This document shows, piece by piece, positions 15,416-24,352 of a stretch of 64,000 bases of DNA. Origin of the DNA: Microbacterium sp. T32 (GTDB taxonomy: Bacteria; Actinomycetota; Actinomycetes; Actinomycetales; Microbacteriaceae). The first letter of the stretch is position 1; the number at the start of each line of letters is the position of its first letter. Made by a program: the position numbers and the translations under genes. The stretch spans positions 62,001-126,000 of the forward strand of contig NZ_LQQP01000016.1 in the NCBI RefSeq assembly GCF_001619615.1, read 5' to 3'. The notes under the pieces are model-generated. The model did no database searches. It was not told where the DNA came from and saw nothing but the letters and a program-made list of their open reading frames with translations.

Positions 15416-16579
15416 TCAGCGGGCGAGGAGCGCCGCCCGGGCGGCGGCGGTGCGCTGCAGCAACTCGCGCTCCTGGGCGGGCGCGGTGGCGTCTCGTCCG
15501 GAGAGCGCGCGCTGGCGCGCGGCGGCGAGCGCCGTGGCATCCCGGATGAAGGTCTTCATCACCGCCGACCGATCCCCCGGCAGAGAGCGCGCCCACGCCA
15601 CGGACGACCGGCGTCCCGGGCCCGTGGCGAGCATGTCGACCTCCTGAGGCGTGAACCAGCCCGCCGCGGCGTACTCCCCCAGGCGCGCCCGGGTGAGCCG
15701 CGCCTCCTCGCGACGGAGGGCCAGGATGCCGAGGATGAAGAGCACGAACAGCGGCACCTGCAGCGTCGCGTAGACCTCGAAGAAGTTGAAGAACGTCGCC
15801 GAACCGTTCCACAGCGCGTGCAGCAGCATCGCGCCGACGAGTCCGGGGAGGGCGTACCGCATCGCGGGTCCGGTGCGCAGCGCCCGACGTGCGGCCAGCC
15901 CGAACGCGAAGCCCGTGAGGCTCGTGAACATCACGTGCGCGAACGGCGAGAGGACGGCCCGCAGGAAGAACACGCTCACGACCTGCACCGTCCCGCCCTC
16001 GATGAAGCTCACGGCGAAGTACTGGATGTTCTCGGTGAACGCGAACCCCGCGCCGATGAGGGCACCGTAGACGATGCCGTCGACGGGCCCGTCCAGATAC
16101 CGGCGGGCACCCGCGTACAGCAGCAGGAGCCCGAGGCCCTTCGCGATCTCCTCGACGATCGGGGCCTGGACGACGGAGCTGAACGCATCGCCGAGGCCGC
16201 CGGTGAGGAATGACAGCAGCGCGTCGACCCCCAGCGCGATGGCGACGGAGGCGATCGCGCCCCACGCGACGGCGAACACGAGGAGTCGGCGCGGTTCCGG
16301 TTCCCACCGGTCGATGAGCCGCACCGCGAACCACACGATCACGAAGGGCACCACCGCGAGGATCATGCCGACGATGGATGCCGCCGGCCCGAGGAACCGC
16401 AGGAAGTACAGCACGAGCAGCGCCAGCACCGGCACGAGGAGTGCGGCGACGACCCACAGGATGGCCCCGCTGCGGCGCGGGCGCGGGGGCACGGGGGCGG
16501 CGGTCGCGGAGACCGGCGCGTCGGCGATGCGGGCGGGCTCACCCGGACCCGGCTGCCACAGGGGCGAGGGGTAGCTCAT
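15416..16579 (-). CDS. PrsW family intramembrane metalloprotease
   Basis: 387 residues with a proline-rich cytoplasmic N-terminus and about eight membrane helices. The PrsW catalytic motifs are present: PIVEEIAKG (EExxK type), FAFTENIQYF, LSPFAHVMFTSLTG and MLLHALWNGS (metal-ligand histidines). PrsW-like proteases cut anti-sigma factors or other membrane proteins within the bilayer; the target is unknown. The C-terminal 110 residues are soluble and charged. The ATG 16577-16579 is 6 nt after TAGGCT (16586-16591 reverse), a leaderless start. Confidence 0.9.
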   Translation of the reverse strand: MSYPSPLWQPGPGEPARIADAPVSATAAPVPPRPRRSGAILWVVAALLVPVLALLVLYFLRFLGPAASIVGMILAVVPFVIVWFAVRLIDRWEPEPRRLLVFAVAWGAIASVAIALGVDALLSFLTGGLGDAFSSVVQAPIVEEIAKGLGLLLLYAGARRYLDGPVDGIVYGALIGAGFAFTENIQYFAVSFIEGGTVQVVSVFFLRAVLSPFAHVMFTSLTGFAFGLAARRALRTGPAMRYALPGLVGAMLLHALWNGSATFFNFFEVYATLQVPLFVLFILGILALRREEARLTRARLGEYAAAGWFTPQEVDMLATGPGRRSSVAWARSLPGDRSAVMKTFIRDATALAAARQRALSGRDATAPAQERELLQRTAAARAALLAR

Positions 16580-16674
16580 GCGGACAGCCTAGGGGCGTCG
16601 GCGGAGCGGCCCACGGAGGGTTGCGGCAGCCGGGAACGGCATCCCCCGCCGACCGGACCGGTAGCGTGGGGGGC

Positions 16675-17541
16675 ATGCGTTTCGCCCACGTCCGTTCCCG
16701 GGAGGCGGCGGATGCCCCTCGCTTGATCACCGTGCACGGCGAGGAGTACGCGTTCGTCGATGAACTCTTCCCGGGCGCTCCGTCGACCCTGGAGGAGCTC
16801 ATCGCCGGCGGCGACGACCTGCTCGCGCGCGTACGGGAGAGCGCGGACGCCGGGGCGCGGCATCCCCTCCCGGGCGTGACCTTCGCCTCCGCGGTGCTCG
16901 CTCCCCCGACGATCCTCGCCGTGGGCCTCAACTACGCCGCGCACTCCGGCGAACTCGGATTGAAGACGGATGCCGGCCCCACCGTGTTCGTGCTGTGGCC
17001 CAACTCGTTGACCGCGCACGAAGCCACGACCTCGTGGCCGCGCAGCCTCAGCGAGGCTGTGGACTACGAGGCCGAACTCGGCGTGATCATCGGGCGAGCG
17101 GGCCGTGACGTGGCCGAGGCCGACGCCCTCGACCACGTGTGGGGCTACACCGTCGTCAACGACATCACCGCGCGGAACATCCAGTTCTCGGAGGCGCAGT
17201 GGTCGCGCTGCAAGTCGTTCGACGGCTTCACCCCGACCGGCCCCTTCGTCGTCACGGCCGACGAGATCCCCGACCCGCAGGACCTCCACATCTGGACGGT
17301 CGTCGACGGCCACACGGTGCAGGATGCCTCGACGGGACAGATGGTGCGTTCGGTGGCGACCCTCATCCACAAGCTGTCGGAGTCGGCGACGCTGCTCCCC
17401 GGCACGCTCATCTCGACCGGCAGCCCCGGCGGCGCCGGCTACTCCCGCGACCCGCAGATCTTCCTCCGCGACCGTTCGACCGTGACCGTCGGCATCGACG
17501 GCATCGGCGAGCTCACGACGCACTGCCGCATCCTGGACTGA
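16675..17541 (+). CDS. Fumarylacetoacetate hydrolase (FAH) family enzyme
   Basis: 288 residues. After a short N-terminal domain comes ILAVGLNYAAHSGE, then VDYEAELGVIIGRAGRDV (acidic metal ligands E-x-E), WGYTVVNDITARNIQ, and KSFDGFTPTGPFVV with the typical lysine. LISTGSPGGAGYSRDP and a C-terminal IGELTT close the FAH fold. Members are Mg-dependent hydrolases, decarboxylases or oxaloacetate tautomerases acting on beta-keto acids. The reaction here cannot be chosen. The ATG 16675 follows TAGCGT (16662-16667) by 7 nt. No aromatic-catabolism cluster is next to it. Confidence 0.85.
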   Translation: MRFAHVRSREAADAPRLITVHGEEYAFVDELFPGAPSTLEELIAGGDDLLARVRESADAGARHPLPGVTFASAVLAPPTILAVGLNYAAHSGELGLKTDAGPTVFVLWPNSLTAHEATTSWPRSLSEAVDYEAELGVIIGRAGRDVAEADALDHVWGYTVVNDITARNIQFSEAQWSRCKSFDGFTPTGPFVVTADEIPDPQDLHIWTVVDGHTVQDASTGQMVRSVATLIHKLSESATLLPGTLISTGSPGGAGYSRDPQIFLRDRSTVTVGIDGIGELTTHCRILD

Positions 17542-17571
17542 CCCGAGGGGCGGTGGGGCGCCCCGGAACGC

Positions 17572-19035
17572 TCAGTCCTCGACGACGCTGTCGGCCGCGC
17601 GGATCACCGGGATCGCCTCGGTGATCGCTTGCAGACCCGAGAGGCGGGCGGGCGAGATCTGCTTCATGACCTCGTCGCGGGTCATGAGACCCGCCTCCAC
17701 GACCAGGTCGGCGACGTTGCGGTGCGTGAGGAGCGCGGTCTTGGCGAGCGCGGCGGCTGCGGCGTACCCGATGAAGGGCGTCAGGGCGGTCACGACGCCG
17801 ACCGACGACCCGACCATCGCGCCGAGGCGCTCGCAGTTCGCGGTGATGCCGTCGATGCAGTTGACGCGGAGCGTCCACATGGCCTGACGCATCCAGGTGA
17901 TCGACTGGAAGATCGAGTGCGCGATCACCGGCTCGAACGCGTTGAGCTGGAGCTGGCCGCCCTCGACCGCCATCGTCACGGTGAGGTCCGCACCGGCGAC
18001 GGCGAAGGCCACCTGGTTCACGACCTCGGGGATCACCGGGTTCACCTTGCCGGGCATGATGCTCGACCCCGCCTGACGAGCGGGGAGGTTGATCTCCCCC
18101 AGCCCTGCCTGCGGGCCGCTGGAGAGCAGCCGCAGGTCGTTGCAGATCTTCGAGAGCTTGATCGCATTGCGCTTGAGGGATGCCGAGAACGACATGAACG
18201 CGCCGGTGTCGCTCGTCGACTCGACCAGGTCGGTGGCCGTCGCGAGGTCGAGCTCGGTGATCTCGCGGAGGTGACGCAGCACCGCCGGACCGTACTCGGG
18301 GTGCGCGGTGATGCCGGTGCCGATGGCCGTCGCGCCCATGTTGATCTCGAACAGCAGGTACGCGTTCTCGGTCAGACGGCTGTAGTCCTCGCCGAGCGTC
18401 GTGGCGAAACCGTGGAACTCCTGCCCGAGCGTCATCGGCACGGCATCCTGGAGCTGCGTACGTCCGACCTTGAGGACGTCGTGGAACTCCTCGGCCTTGC
18501 CGAGGAACGACTCCCGCAGCAGCGCCAGTTCCTCCAGCAGGCTCCGGAGCGTCAGCGACAGACCGATCTTGATGGCGGTGGGGTAGACGTCGTTGGTCGA
18601 CTGGCTGCGGTTGGTGTCGTCGATCGGCGACAGGAAGGCGTAATCGCCCTTCTCCCGCCCCGCCATCTCGAGCGCGATGTTGGTGATGACCTCATTCGCG
18701 TTCATGTTGGTCGACGTGCCCGCGCCGCCCTGGATCACGCCGACGGTGAACTGGTCGTGGAACTCGCCGTCGATCACGCGCTGCGCGGCCCGATCGATGA
18801 GGTCGGCCTTGCGCGGGTCGAGGACGCCGATCTGACGGTTCGCGCGAGCCGAGGCCTGCTTCACCATCGCCAGGGCGACGACGAGGTCGGGGTAGACCGA
18901 GATGGGTCGCTTCGCGATGGGGAAGTTCTCCAGAGCCCGCGCCGTGTGGATGCCCCAATAGGCATCGGCGGGGATCTCGAGCGAGCCGAGGGAATCGGTC
19001 TCGATGCGGGTGCGCGTCATTGCGTCCAAAGCCAT
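17572..19035 (-). CDS. aspA: Aspartate ammonia-lyase
   Basis: 487 residues, fumarase/aspartase superfamily. The family signature GSSIMPGKVNP is present. Aspartase-type motifs are ERSQSTND-like (DDTNRSQSTNDVYPTA), GRTQLQDAVPMTLGQEF and INMGATAIGTG. It interconverts L-aspartate and fumarate plus ammonia in the cytosol and acts as a homotetramer. The start ATG 19033-19035 has GAGGAC seven nt upstream. A second in-frame ATG at 19020 (MTRTRIETDSLG) is equally plausible. It converges with the FAH-family gene. Confidence 0.92.
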   Translation of the reverse strand: MALDAMTRTRIETDSLGSLEIPADAYWGIHTARALENFPIAKRPISVYPDLVVALAMVKQASARANRQIGVLDPRKADLIDRAAQRVIDGEFHDQFTVGVIQGGAGTSTNMNANEVITNIALEMAGREKGDYAFLSPIDDTNRSQSTNDVYPTAIKIGLSLTLRSLLEELALLRESFLGKAEEFHDVLKVGRTQLQDAVPMTLGQEFHGFATTLGEDYSRLTENAYLLFEINMGATAIGTGITAHPEYGPAVLRHLREITELDLATATDLVESTSDTGAFMSFSASLKRNAIKLSKICNDLRLLSSGPQAGLGEINLPARQAGSSIMPGKVNPVIPEVVNQVAFAVAGADLTVTMAVEGGQLQLNAFEPVIAHSIFQSITWMRQAMWTLRVNCIDGITANCERLGAMVGSSVGVVTALTPFIGYAAAAALAKTALLTHRNVADLVVEAGLMTRDEVMKQISPARLSGLQAITEAIPVIRAADSVVED

Positions 19036-19160
19036 GGGGGATGTCCTCGTGGGTCGTTCACGGCGGTCAGGGATCCCCCGAGCCTAACCACCGTCCACAG
19101 GACCGTCGCTGGACGCCACGGCCTGTCGCCGGGTTCCTCCCCTCCCCGGTGTACACCGCC

Positions 19161-20060
19161 TCACCGTTTGCGCGAGAAGGCCTCGAGACGCTCGTCGGGA
19201 GTCAAGGCGGCCATCCGCGCGACCCACTCGGGCGTGAAGTACCCGGCCGGCTCGGCATCCACCACCGGCACGACGGCGTGGGTGATCGTGTCGTCCCACA
19301 CGTGGACGAGGTGGAAGGACTGCCCGGCATCCATGCCGTTGACCTCGTCGGCGGGACGCGCAAGGTCCATCGTGTAGCAGGACGCGGCCGAGACGCTCAC
19401 GGGCACCCCGGCGAACGTGCCCGACGTCGAGTAGTGCAGATGCCCGGCGAGGATCGCCCGCACGTCGCTGCCCGCGATCGCCGCGGCGAGGCCCGGTTGG
19501 TCGCGGAGTTCGAGGATGTCGAAGAACGGGATGTGGGTCGGCAGCGGCGGGTGGTGCAGCGCGAGGATCGTGCCCAGCGGTGCGGGTTCGGACAGCTCGG
19601 CGCGCAGCCACTCCAGTTGCGCGGCGTCGAGGTCGCCGTGGTGCCACCCCGGAACGCTGGAGTCGAGCGCGATCAGGCGCAGGCCGTCGAGGTCCCACAC
19701 GCCCGTGACGGGTTCCTCGGTCGGCTCACCGTCCAGCAGGCCTGCCCGCAGAGCGGGACGCTCGTCGTGATTGCCCGCGACCCACACGACCGGCGCGCCC
19801 AGCCGCGCGGCCCACGGCTCGACGGCCTCGCGCAACGCGCGATACGCGTCGGGCTCGCCCAGGTCGGTGAGATCGCCGGTGAAGACCACGGCATCCGGAC
19901 GGACGCCCATCGCCTCGGCGGCCTCGAGGGTCCGCCGCAGGTGCGCTGCGGTGTCGTAGCGCTCACCCAGCAACCGGTCGCCGGCGAGCAGATGCGTGTC
20001 GCTGAGATGGAGGATCACGCGCCGCGCGGGCGCGTGCTGACCGAACTGCACCGATGCCAT
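19161..20060 (-). CDS. Calcineurin-like metallophosphoesterase, CpdA-like
   Basis: 299 residues. All five metal-binding blocks of the family are in order: LHLSDTHLL, FTGDLTDLG, VAGNHDERP, ALHHPPLP and LAGHLHYS. The set and spacing are those of the CpdA/3',5'-cyclic-AMP phosphodiesterase group (Rv0805-like), which hydrolyse cyclic nucleotides or phosphodiesters in the cytosol. The exact substrate is not certain. The ATG 20058-20060 lies 6 nt after TAGGCT (20067-20072 reverse). Confidence 0.88.
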   Translation of the reverse strand: MASVQFGQHAPARRVILHLSDTHLLAGDRLLGERYDTAAHLRRTLEAAEAMGVRPDAVVFTGDLTDLGEPDAYRALREAVEPWAARLGAPVVWVAGNHDERPALRAGLLDGEPTEEPVTGVWDLDGLRLIALDSSVPGWHHGDLDAAQLEWLRAELSEPAPLGTILALHHPPLPTHIPFFDILELRDQPGLAAAIAGSDVRAILAGHLHYSTSGTFAGVPVSVSAASCYTMDLARPADEVNGMDAGQSFHLVHVWDDTITHAVVPVVDAEPAGYFTPEWVARMAALTPDERLEAFSRKR

Positions 20061-20094
20061 GCCCTCAGCCTACGAGGGGGCACCGACAGCGGTG

Positions 20095-20421
20095 TCAGTG
20101 GAACAGGATCAGCAGCAGCGCAGCGAGCACCGCCGCCGCACACACGACGAAGCACGCATACGCCGCGGCGAGCGCGAGGCGTTTCTGGCCCACGCTCAGC
20201 GGATTGCGCGCCGCCGCCTTGGCCACCGCCTTCTCGGCGCGGCGTTTCTGCTTGTCGGTGAGCACGGTGATGGCATCCGTGAACTCCGCCGGCGCGACCA
20301 GCGGGGGGCGCCCGCCCCGCACGAGGAGCCGGAGGCCCAGGGCGTAGAACGTCACGACGATCGCGGCGCCCAGGAGGGCGGCGACGAAGACGTGCAGGAA
20401 GGCTTCCCAGTCGATGATCAT
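20095..20421 (-). CDS. Small membrane protein coupled to pit
   Basis: 108 residues, with one hydrophobic helix at each end (about 8-34 and 83-107) and a charged central part (TDKQKRRAEKAVAKAAA). I do not recognise a named family. Its start ATG (20419-20421) overlaps the stop codon that pit would have in its expected frame (ATGA). Such overlap implies co-translation with the phosphate transporter and suggests an accessory role in that transporter. Confidence 0.7.
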   Translation of the reverse strand: MIIDWEAFLHVFVAALLGAAIVVTFYALGLRLLVRGGRPPLVAPAEFTDAITVLTDKQKRRAEKAVAKAAARNPLSVGQKRLALAAAYACFVVCAAAVLAALLLILFH

Positions 20422-21640
20422 GCGTCGCGGTCCTTCCCGGCCTGGGCGCGCTCGAGGCGGAGCTGCCGGCGCGTCGGACCGGGCTTGCGCGGCACTTCAC
20501 CGCGGCCCCGGAGTCGGCGACCTCGCTCATCGCGTTGGCGGACGTGACCTCGTCGCGGCGCGAGCGCAGGAACAGTCCGAGGATGATCGCGACCGCGATG
20601 ACCGCGTCTACCGCCACGCCCCAGCCGCCCAGCCACACGACGATGAGCGCCGCAGCCGCCCCGACGGCGCCGGCCGCGGGGAGGGTGAGCACCCACCCGA
20701 TCGTGATGCGCCCCACGGTCCCCCAGCGCACCGTCGACCCGCGCCGGCCGAGGCCCGAGCCGATCACGGATCCCGAGGCGACCTGCGTGGTCGAGAGGGC
20801 GAAGCCGAGGGCGCTGGATGCCAGGATCGTCGCGGCCGTGGACGTCTCGGCCGAGAAGCCCTGCGCCGGCTTGACATCGGTGAGGCCCTTGCCGAGCGTG
20901 CGGATGATGCGCCACCCGCCCATGTACGTGCCGAGCGCGATCGTGAGCGCACACGCCAGCACGACCCAGATCTGCGGATCGGGTTCGGATGCCGACTGCC
21001 AGCCGACCGTGATGAGGGCGAGGGTGATGACACCCATCGTCTTCTGCGCGTCGTTCGTGCCGTGCGCCAGGGCGACGAGCGACGACGTGAAGATCTGACC
21101 CCACCGGAAGCCGTCGCGGCCGTCCGCCTTCATGTCGTAGCGGCGCGTGACGCCGTACGCGATCTTCGTCACCGTGAACGCGATGATTCCGGCGGTGAGC
21201 GGGGCGATCAGCGCCGGCAGGATCACCTTGCTGAGCACCACGCCGGTGTCGATCGCCGAGGCGCCGACCCCCACGAGCGTCGCCCCGATGAGACCGCCGA
21301 AAAGGGCGTGCGACGAGCTCGAGGGCAGACCCAGCAGCCACGTGAGCATGTTCCACGTGATCGCGCCGATGAGGCCGGCGAAGATGATCGGCGGGAAGAT
21401 GTCGGGACTCAGCTGGTCCTCGCGGATCATGCCGCCCGAGATCGTCTTCGCGACCTCCGTCGACAGGAAGGCACCCACCAGGTTGAGGCTCGCGGCGAGC
21501 AGCACGGCGACCTTGGGCTTCAGCGCCCCCGTGGCGATGGGCGTCGCCATCGCGTTGGCGGTGTCGTGGAACCCGTTGGTGAAATCGAAGAACAGTGCCA
21601 GGACGATGACCAGCACGATGACGAGGGCTGCGCTCTCCAC
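20418..21640 (-). CDS. pit: Low-affinity inorganic phosphate transporter PiT, probable frameshift near 3' end
   Basis: PiT family, about 405 residues when the frame is corrected. Both signature repeats are clear: DFTNGFHDTANAMATPIATGA near the N-terminus and ALAHGTNDAQKTMGVI in the centre, with about ten membrane helices. It imports phosphate with a cation. The raw frame changes character after SEVADSGAAVKC and runs on to 20015 across the next gene. In the neighbouring frame the sequence continues VPRKPGPTRRQLRLERAQ and stops at 20418, overlapping the next start (ATGA). One base appears lost near 20495 (AAGTGCC where AAGGTGCC would restore the frame). The start is GTG 21638-21640. A PHO box lies at 21702-21734. 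Confidence 0.85.
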
Positions 21641-21701
21641 CGATCGCTTTCCGTAAGGGGGAAGGGAGGGATGCCGACGGGATCGGCGCGGAGAACGAAG
21701 A

Positions 21702-21734
21702 GTTCACCTGACGTTAGACCCGCGTTCACCGGGC
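21702..21734. promoter_or_regulatory. PHO box (PhoP-binding direct repeats)
   Basis: Three contiguous 11-bp direct repeat units: GTTCACCTGAC, GTTAGACCCGC, GTTCACCGGGC. Two carry a perfect GTTCACC core. This is the actinobacterial PhoP-box structure, 60-95 nt before the pit start, between pit and the divergent ptrB. Phosphate-starvation control of pit, or of both genes, is inferred. Confidence 0.75.
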
Positions 21735-21840
21735 CGACGACATCATTTCATCGGCATCGTCGTCGGTCAAACGGGGGCGTCGGCCGAACGAGGGGCGCAG
21801 GACTCGGACCGGGACGGTGGGAGCCGACTAGCGTGGAACG

Positions 21841-23949
21841 GTGACCGACTCCGCTGAATCCGCCCCCGTCGCCGCCCGCCGCCCCACTCCCCGTGTCCAC
21901 CACGGCGACACGTTCGACGACCCGTACGAGTGGCTCCGAGCCAAGGACGACGCCGAGGTGATCGCGCACCTCGAGGCCGAGAACGCGTACACGGACGCGC
22001 GCACGGCGCACCTGGCATCCCTCCGCGACGAGATCTTCGGCGAGATCAAGGGCCGCACGCTCGAGACCGACCTGTCCGTGCCCGCGCGCCGCGGCGAGTG
22101 GTGGTACTACGGCCGCACCGTCGCGGGCGCGCAGTACGGCATCCAGTGCCGCGCTCCCCTGGCGTCGCCGGACGACTGGACCCCGCCCGTGCTCTCGCCC
22201 GACGCGCCCGTGCCGGGCGAGCAAGTGCTGTTCGACGGCAACGTCGAGGCCGAGGGCACCGACTTCTTCTCGCTCGGGAGCTTCGAGGTCTCCAACGATG
22301 GCACGCGCATGCTGTACGGTATCGACGTCGCGGGCGACGAGCGGTACACCGTGCGGGTCCGCGACCTCGAGACCGGTGAGACGCTCGCGGATGAGATCCC
22401 CGGCACCTTCTCGGGTGCGACCTTCTCCCCCGACGGCCGCTTCATCGTGTACACCACCGTGGATGACGCGTGGCGCCCCGACACCGTGTGGCTGCACGAG
22501 ATCGGGACGGGAGTGGATGCCGACGTGCAGCTGTTCCACGAACCTGACGAGCGGTACTGGGTCGGCGCCGACTTCACCCGCAGCGACCGATTCCTCGTGA
22601 TCGGCGTGGGCTCCTCGATCACCTCGGAGGAGCGGCTCATCGACGCCGGCGACCTCCGCGGTGAGGCCCGCGTGGTCTGGCCGCGGCGCGAGGGCGTCGA
22701 GTACTCGAGCGAGCACGCCGTCGTCGACGGTGAGGACGTGCTGTACATCCTGCACAACGACGGCGCTCTCGATTTCGAGCTCGTCCGGGTGTCGGCATCC
22801 GACCCGCAAGGCCCGCGCGAGACGGTGATCCCCCACCGCGCCGGCGAGCGCCTGCTCGGCGTCGACACGTTCCGCGACTGGGGCGTCGTCGCCTACCGCC
22901 GCGACGGGCTCGCGCGTCTCGGCCTGCTGTCGTACACCGACGGAGCGGTCACCGAGATCGCGTTCGACGAGCCGCTCTACAGCGTCGGCACCGGCGGCAA
23001 CCCCGAGTGGGCGCCGCCCGTGCTGCGCGTGGGCTACGGCTCGTTCGTCACGCCCGGCACGGTGTACGACTACGTCATCGAGACCGGCGAGCTGCTTCTG
23101 CGCAAGCGGCAGCCGGTGCTCGGCGGCTTCGACCCCGAGGACTACGGCCAGGCGCGCGCGTGGGCGACCGCCGACGACGGCACGCAGGTTCCCATCTCGC
23201 TCGTGTGGAAGCGCTCGTTCGGAGACCCCGGGGCATCGCCGCGTCCCGTCCACCTGTACGGCTACGGCTCGTACGAGCACTCCATCGAGCCCGGGTTCTC
23301 GGTGCCGCGTCTGTCGCTGCTCGACCGGGGAGTGGTCTTCGCCGTGGCGCACGTCCGCGGCGGCGGCGAGATGGGCCGCCAGTGGTACGAGGACGGCAAG
23401 CTGCAGGCCAAGCGCAACACGTTCACCGACTTCGTCGCGGTCGCCCGTCACCTCGTGGCATCCGGCTACACCACGCCCGACCGGCTCGTCGCCGAGGGCG
23501 GGAGCGCGGGCGGTCTGCTCATGGGCGCCGTCGCGAACCTCGCACCGGAGCTGTTCGCCGGGATCCTCGCCGATGTGCCGTTCGTCGACGCCCTGACGAC
23601 GATCCTCGACCCGTCGCTCCCGCTCACGGTCATCGAGTGGGACGAGTGGGGCGACCCGCTGCACGACGCCGACGTGTACGCGTACATGAAGTCTTACTCG
23701 CCGTACGAGAACGTGCGCGAGGGGGTCGCCTACCCGCGGATCCTCGCCGTCACCTCGCTCAACGACACCCGCGTGCTGTACGTCGAGCCCGCCAAGTGGG
23801 TGCAGCGCCTGCGTGAGGTCGGCGCCGACGCGCTGCTGAAGTGCGAGATGGTCGCCGGTCACGGCGGCGTGAGCGGCCGCTACAACGCCTGGCGCGAGCG
23901 CGCGTACGAGCTGGCCTGGCTGCTCGACGTCCTGGGGCTGGCGGAGTAA
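21841..23949 (+). CDS. ptrB: Oligopeptidase B (S9A prolyl-oligopeptidase family)
   Basis: 702 residues. The N-terminus DDPYEWLRAKDD and the seven-bladed propeller (about 80-400) precede an alpha/beta hydrolase domain. The catalytic serine is in AEGGSAGGLLMGAV, the oxyanion/aspartate region is LNDTRVLY, and the histidine is in VAGHGGVSGRYN. The acidic residues preceding the serine region and the HVRGGGEMG loop fit oligopeptidase B, which cuts short peptides after Lys/Arg in the cytosol. The GTG 21841 lies 6 nt after TAGCGT (21829-21834). The gene stands alone; the nearest features downstream are the 50-bp palindromes. Confidence 0.92.
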   Translation: MTDSAESAPVAARRPTPRVHHGDTFDDPYEWLRAKDDAEVIAHLEAENAYTDARTAHLASLRDEIFGEIKGRTLETDLSVPARRGEWWYYGRTVAGAQYGIQCRAPLASPDDWTPPVLSPDAPVPGEQVLFDGNVEAEGTDFFSLGSFEVSNDGTRMLYGIDVAGDERYTVRVRDLETGETLADEIPGTFSGATFSPDGRFIVYTTVDDAWRPDTVWLHEIGTGVDADVQLFHEPDERYWVGADFTRSDRFLVIGVGSSITSEERLIDAGDLRGEARVVWPRREGVEYSSEHAVVDGEDVLYILHNDGALDFELVRVSASDPQGPRETVIPHRAGERLLGVDTFRDWGVVAYRRDGLARLGLLSYTDGAVTEIAFDEPLYSVGTGGNPEWAPPVLRVGYGSFVTPGTVYDYVIETGELLLRKRQPVLGGFDPEDYGQARAWATADDGTQVPISLVWKRSFGDPGASPRPVHLYGYGSYEHSIEPGFSVPRLSLLDRGVVFAVAHVRGGGEMGRQWYEDGKLQAKRNTFTDFVAVARHLVASGYTTPDRLVAEGGSAGGLLMGAVANLAPELFAGILADVPFVDALTTILDPSLPLTVIEWDEWGDPLHDADVYAYMKSYSPYENVREGVAYPRILAVTSLNDTRVLYVEPAKWVQRLREVGADALLKCEMVAGHGGVSGRYNAWRERAYELAWLLDVLGLAE

Positions 23950-23983
23950 GGGCGGCTGCCACTTCGCGTTGCGAGCCGGCGCG

Positions 23984-24033
23984 TGTCCCACTTCGTGCAG
24001 TTGCAGGCGCTCTCTGCTGCACATAGTGGGACA
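23984..24033. repeat. TGTCCCAC-family 50-bp palindrome, copy 1
   Basis: Left arm TGTCCCACTTCGTGCAG, 17-nt centre, right arm TGCACATAGTGGGACA. It starts 35 bp past the ptrB stop. All five copies in the window are exactly 50 bp long. Confidence 0.85.
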
Positions 24034-24089
24034 CCACCGCTGGGGTTGCGGAGGGCTGCGCGTGCAGTCGGGGCGAGCAACGGCGGGCA

Positions 24090-24139
24090 TGTCCCACTTG
24101 GTGCAGGAATCGAGCGCCTGAATCGCACATAGTGGGACA
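24090..24139. repeat. TGTCCCAC-family 50-bp palindrome, copy 2
   Basis: TGTCCCACTTGGTGCAG, 17-nt centre, CGCACATAGTGGGACA. The centre keeps a GCGC core like copies 1, 4 and 5 but otherwise differs. Confidence 0.85.
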
Positions 24140-24194
24140 CGCCCCGCTGGGCACCGCTGAGCGCCGCTCGACGCTGCTGCGGTCTGGAGCCCGT

Positions 24195-24244
24195 GGTCCC
24201 ACTTCGTGCAGATCGAGGGGCTCACCGCCGCACATTGTGGGACA
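24195..24244. repeat. TGTCCCAC-family 50-bp palindrome, copy 3
   Basis: GGTCCCACTTCGTGCAG, 17-nt centre, CGCACATTGTGGGACA. It is the last copy before the DUF559 gene start at 24353. The 404 bases from ptrB to this gene contain nothing else recognisable. Confidence 0.85.
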
Positions 24245-24352
24245 CGCAGCGTCCCGACGGCTGTTCCTCCCCCGCGCCGCAGAGCGCGGAACCATCCACG
24301 GATCGCACGCTCGGCGCCCCGGCGGCTCGGACCGCACCGCCATGCTCGGCGG

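Noticed and set aside
20015..20417. Long C-terminal extension of the phosphate transporter
   Set aside because: The extension is low-complexity Arg/Pro/Gly sequence antisense in character, overlaps a well-formed membrane protein gene, and is best explained by a one-base frameshift near 20495.
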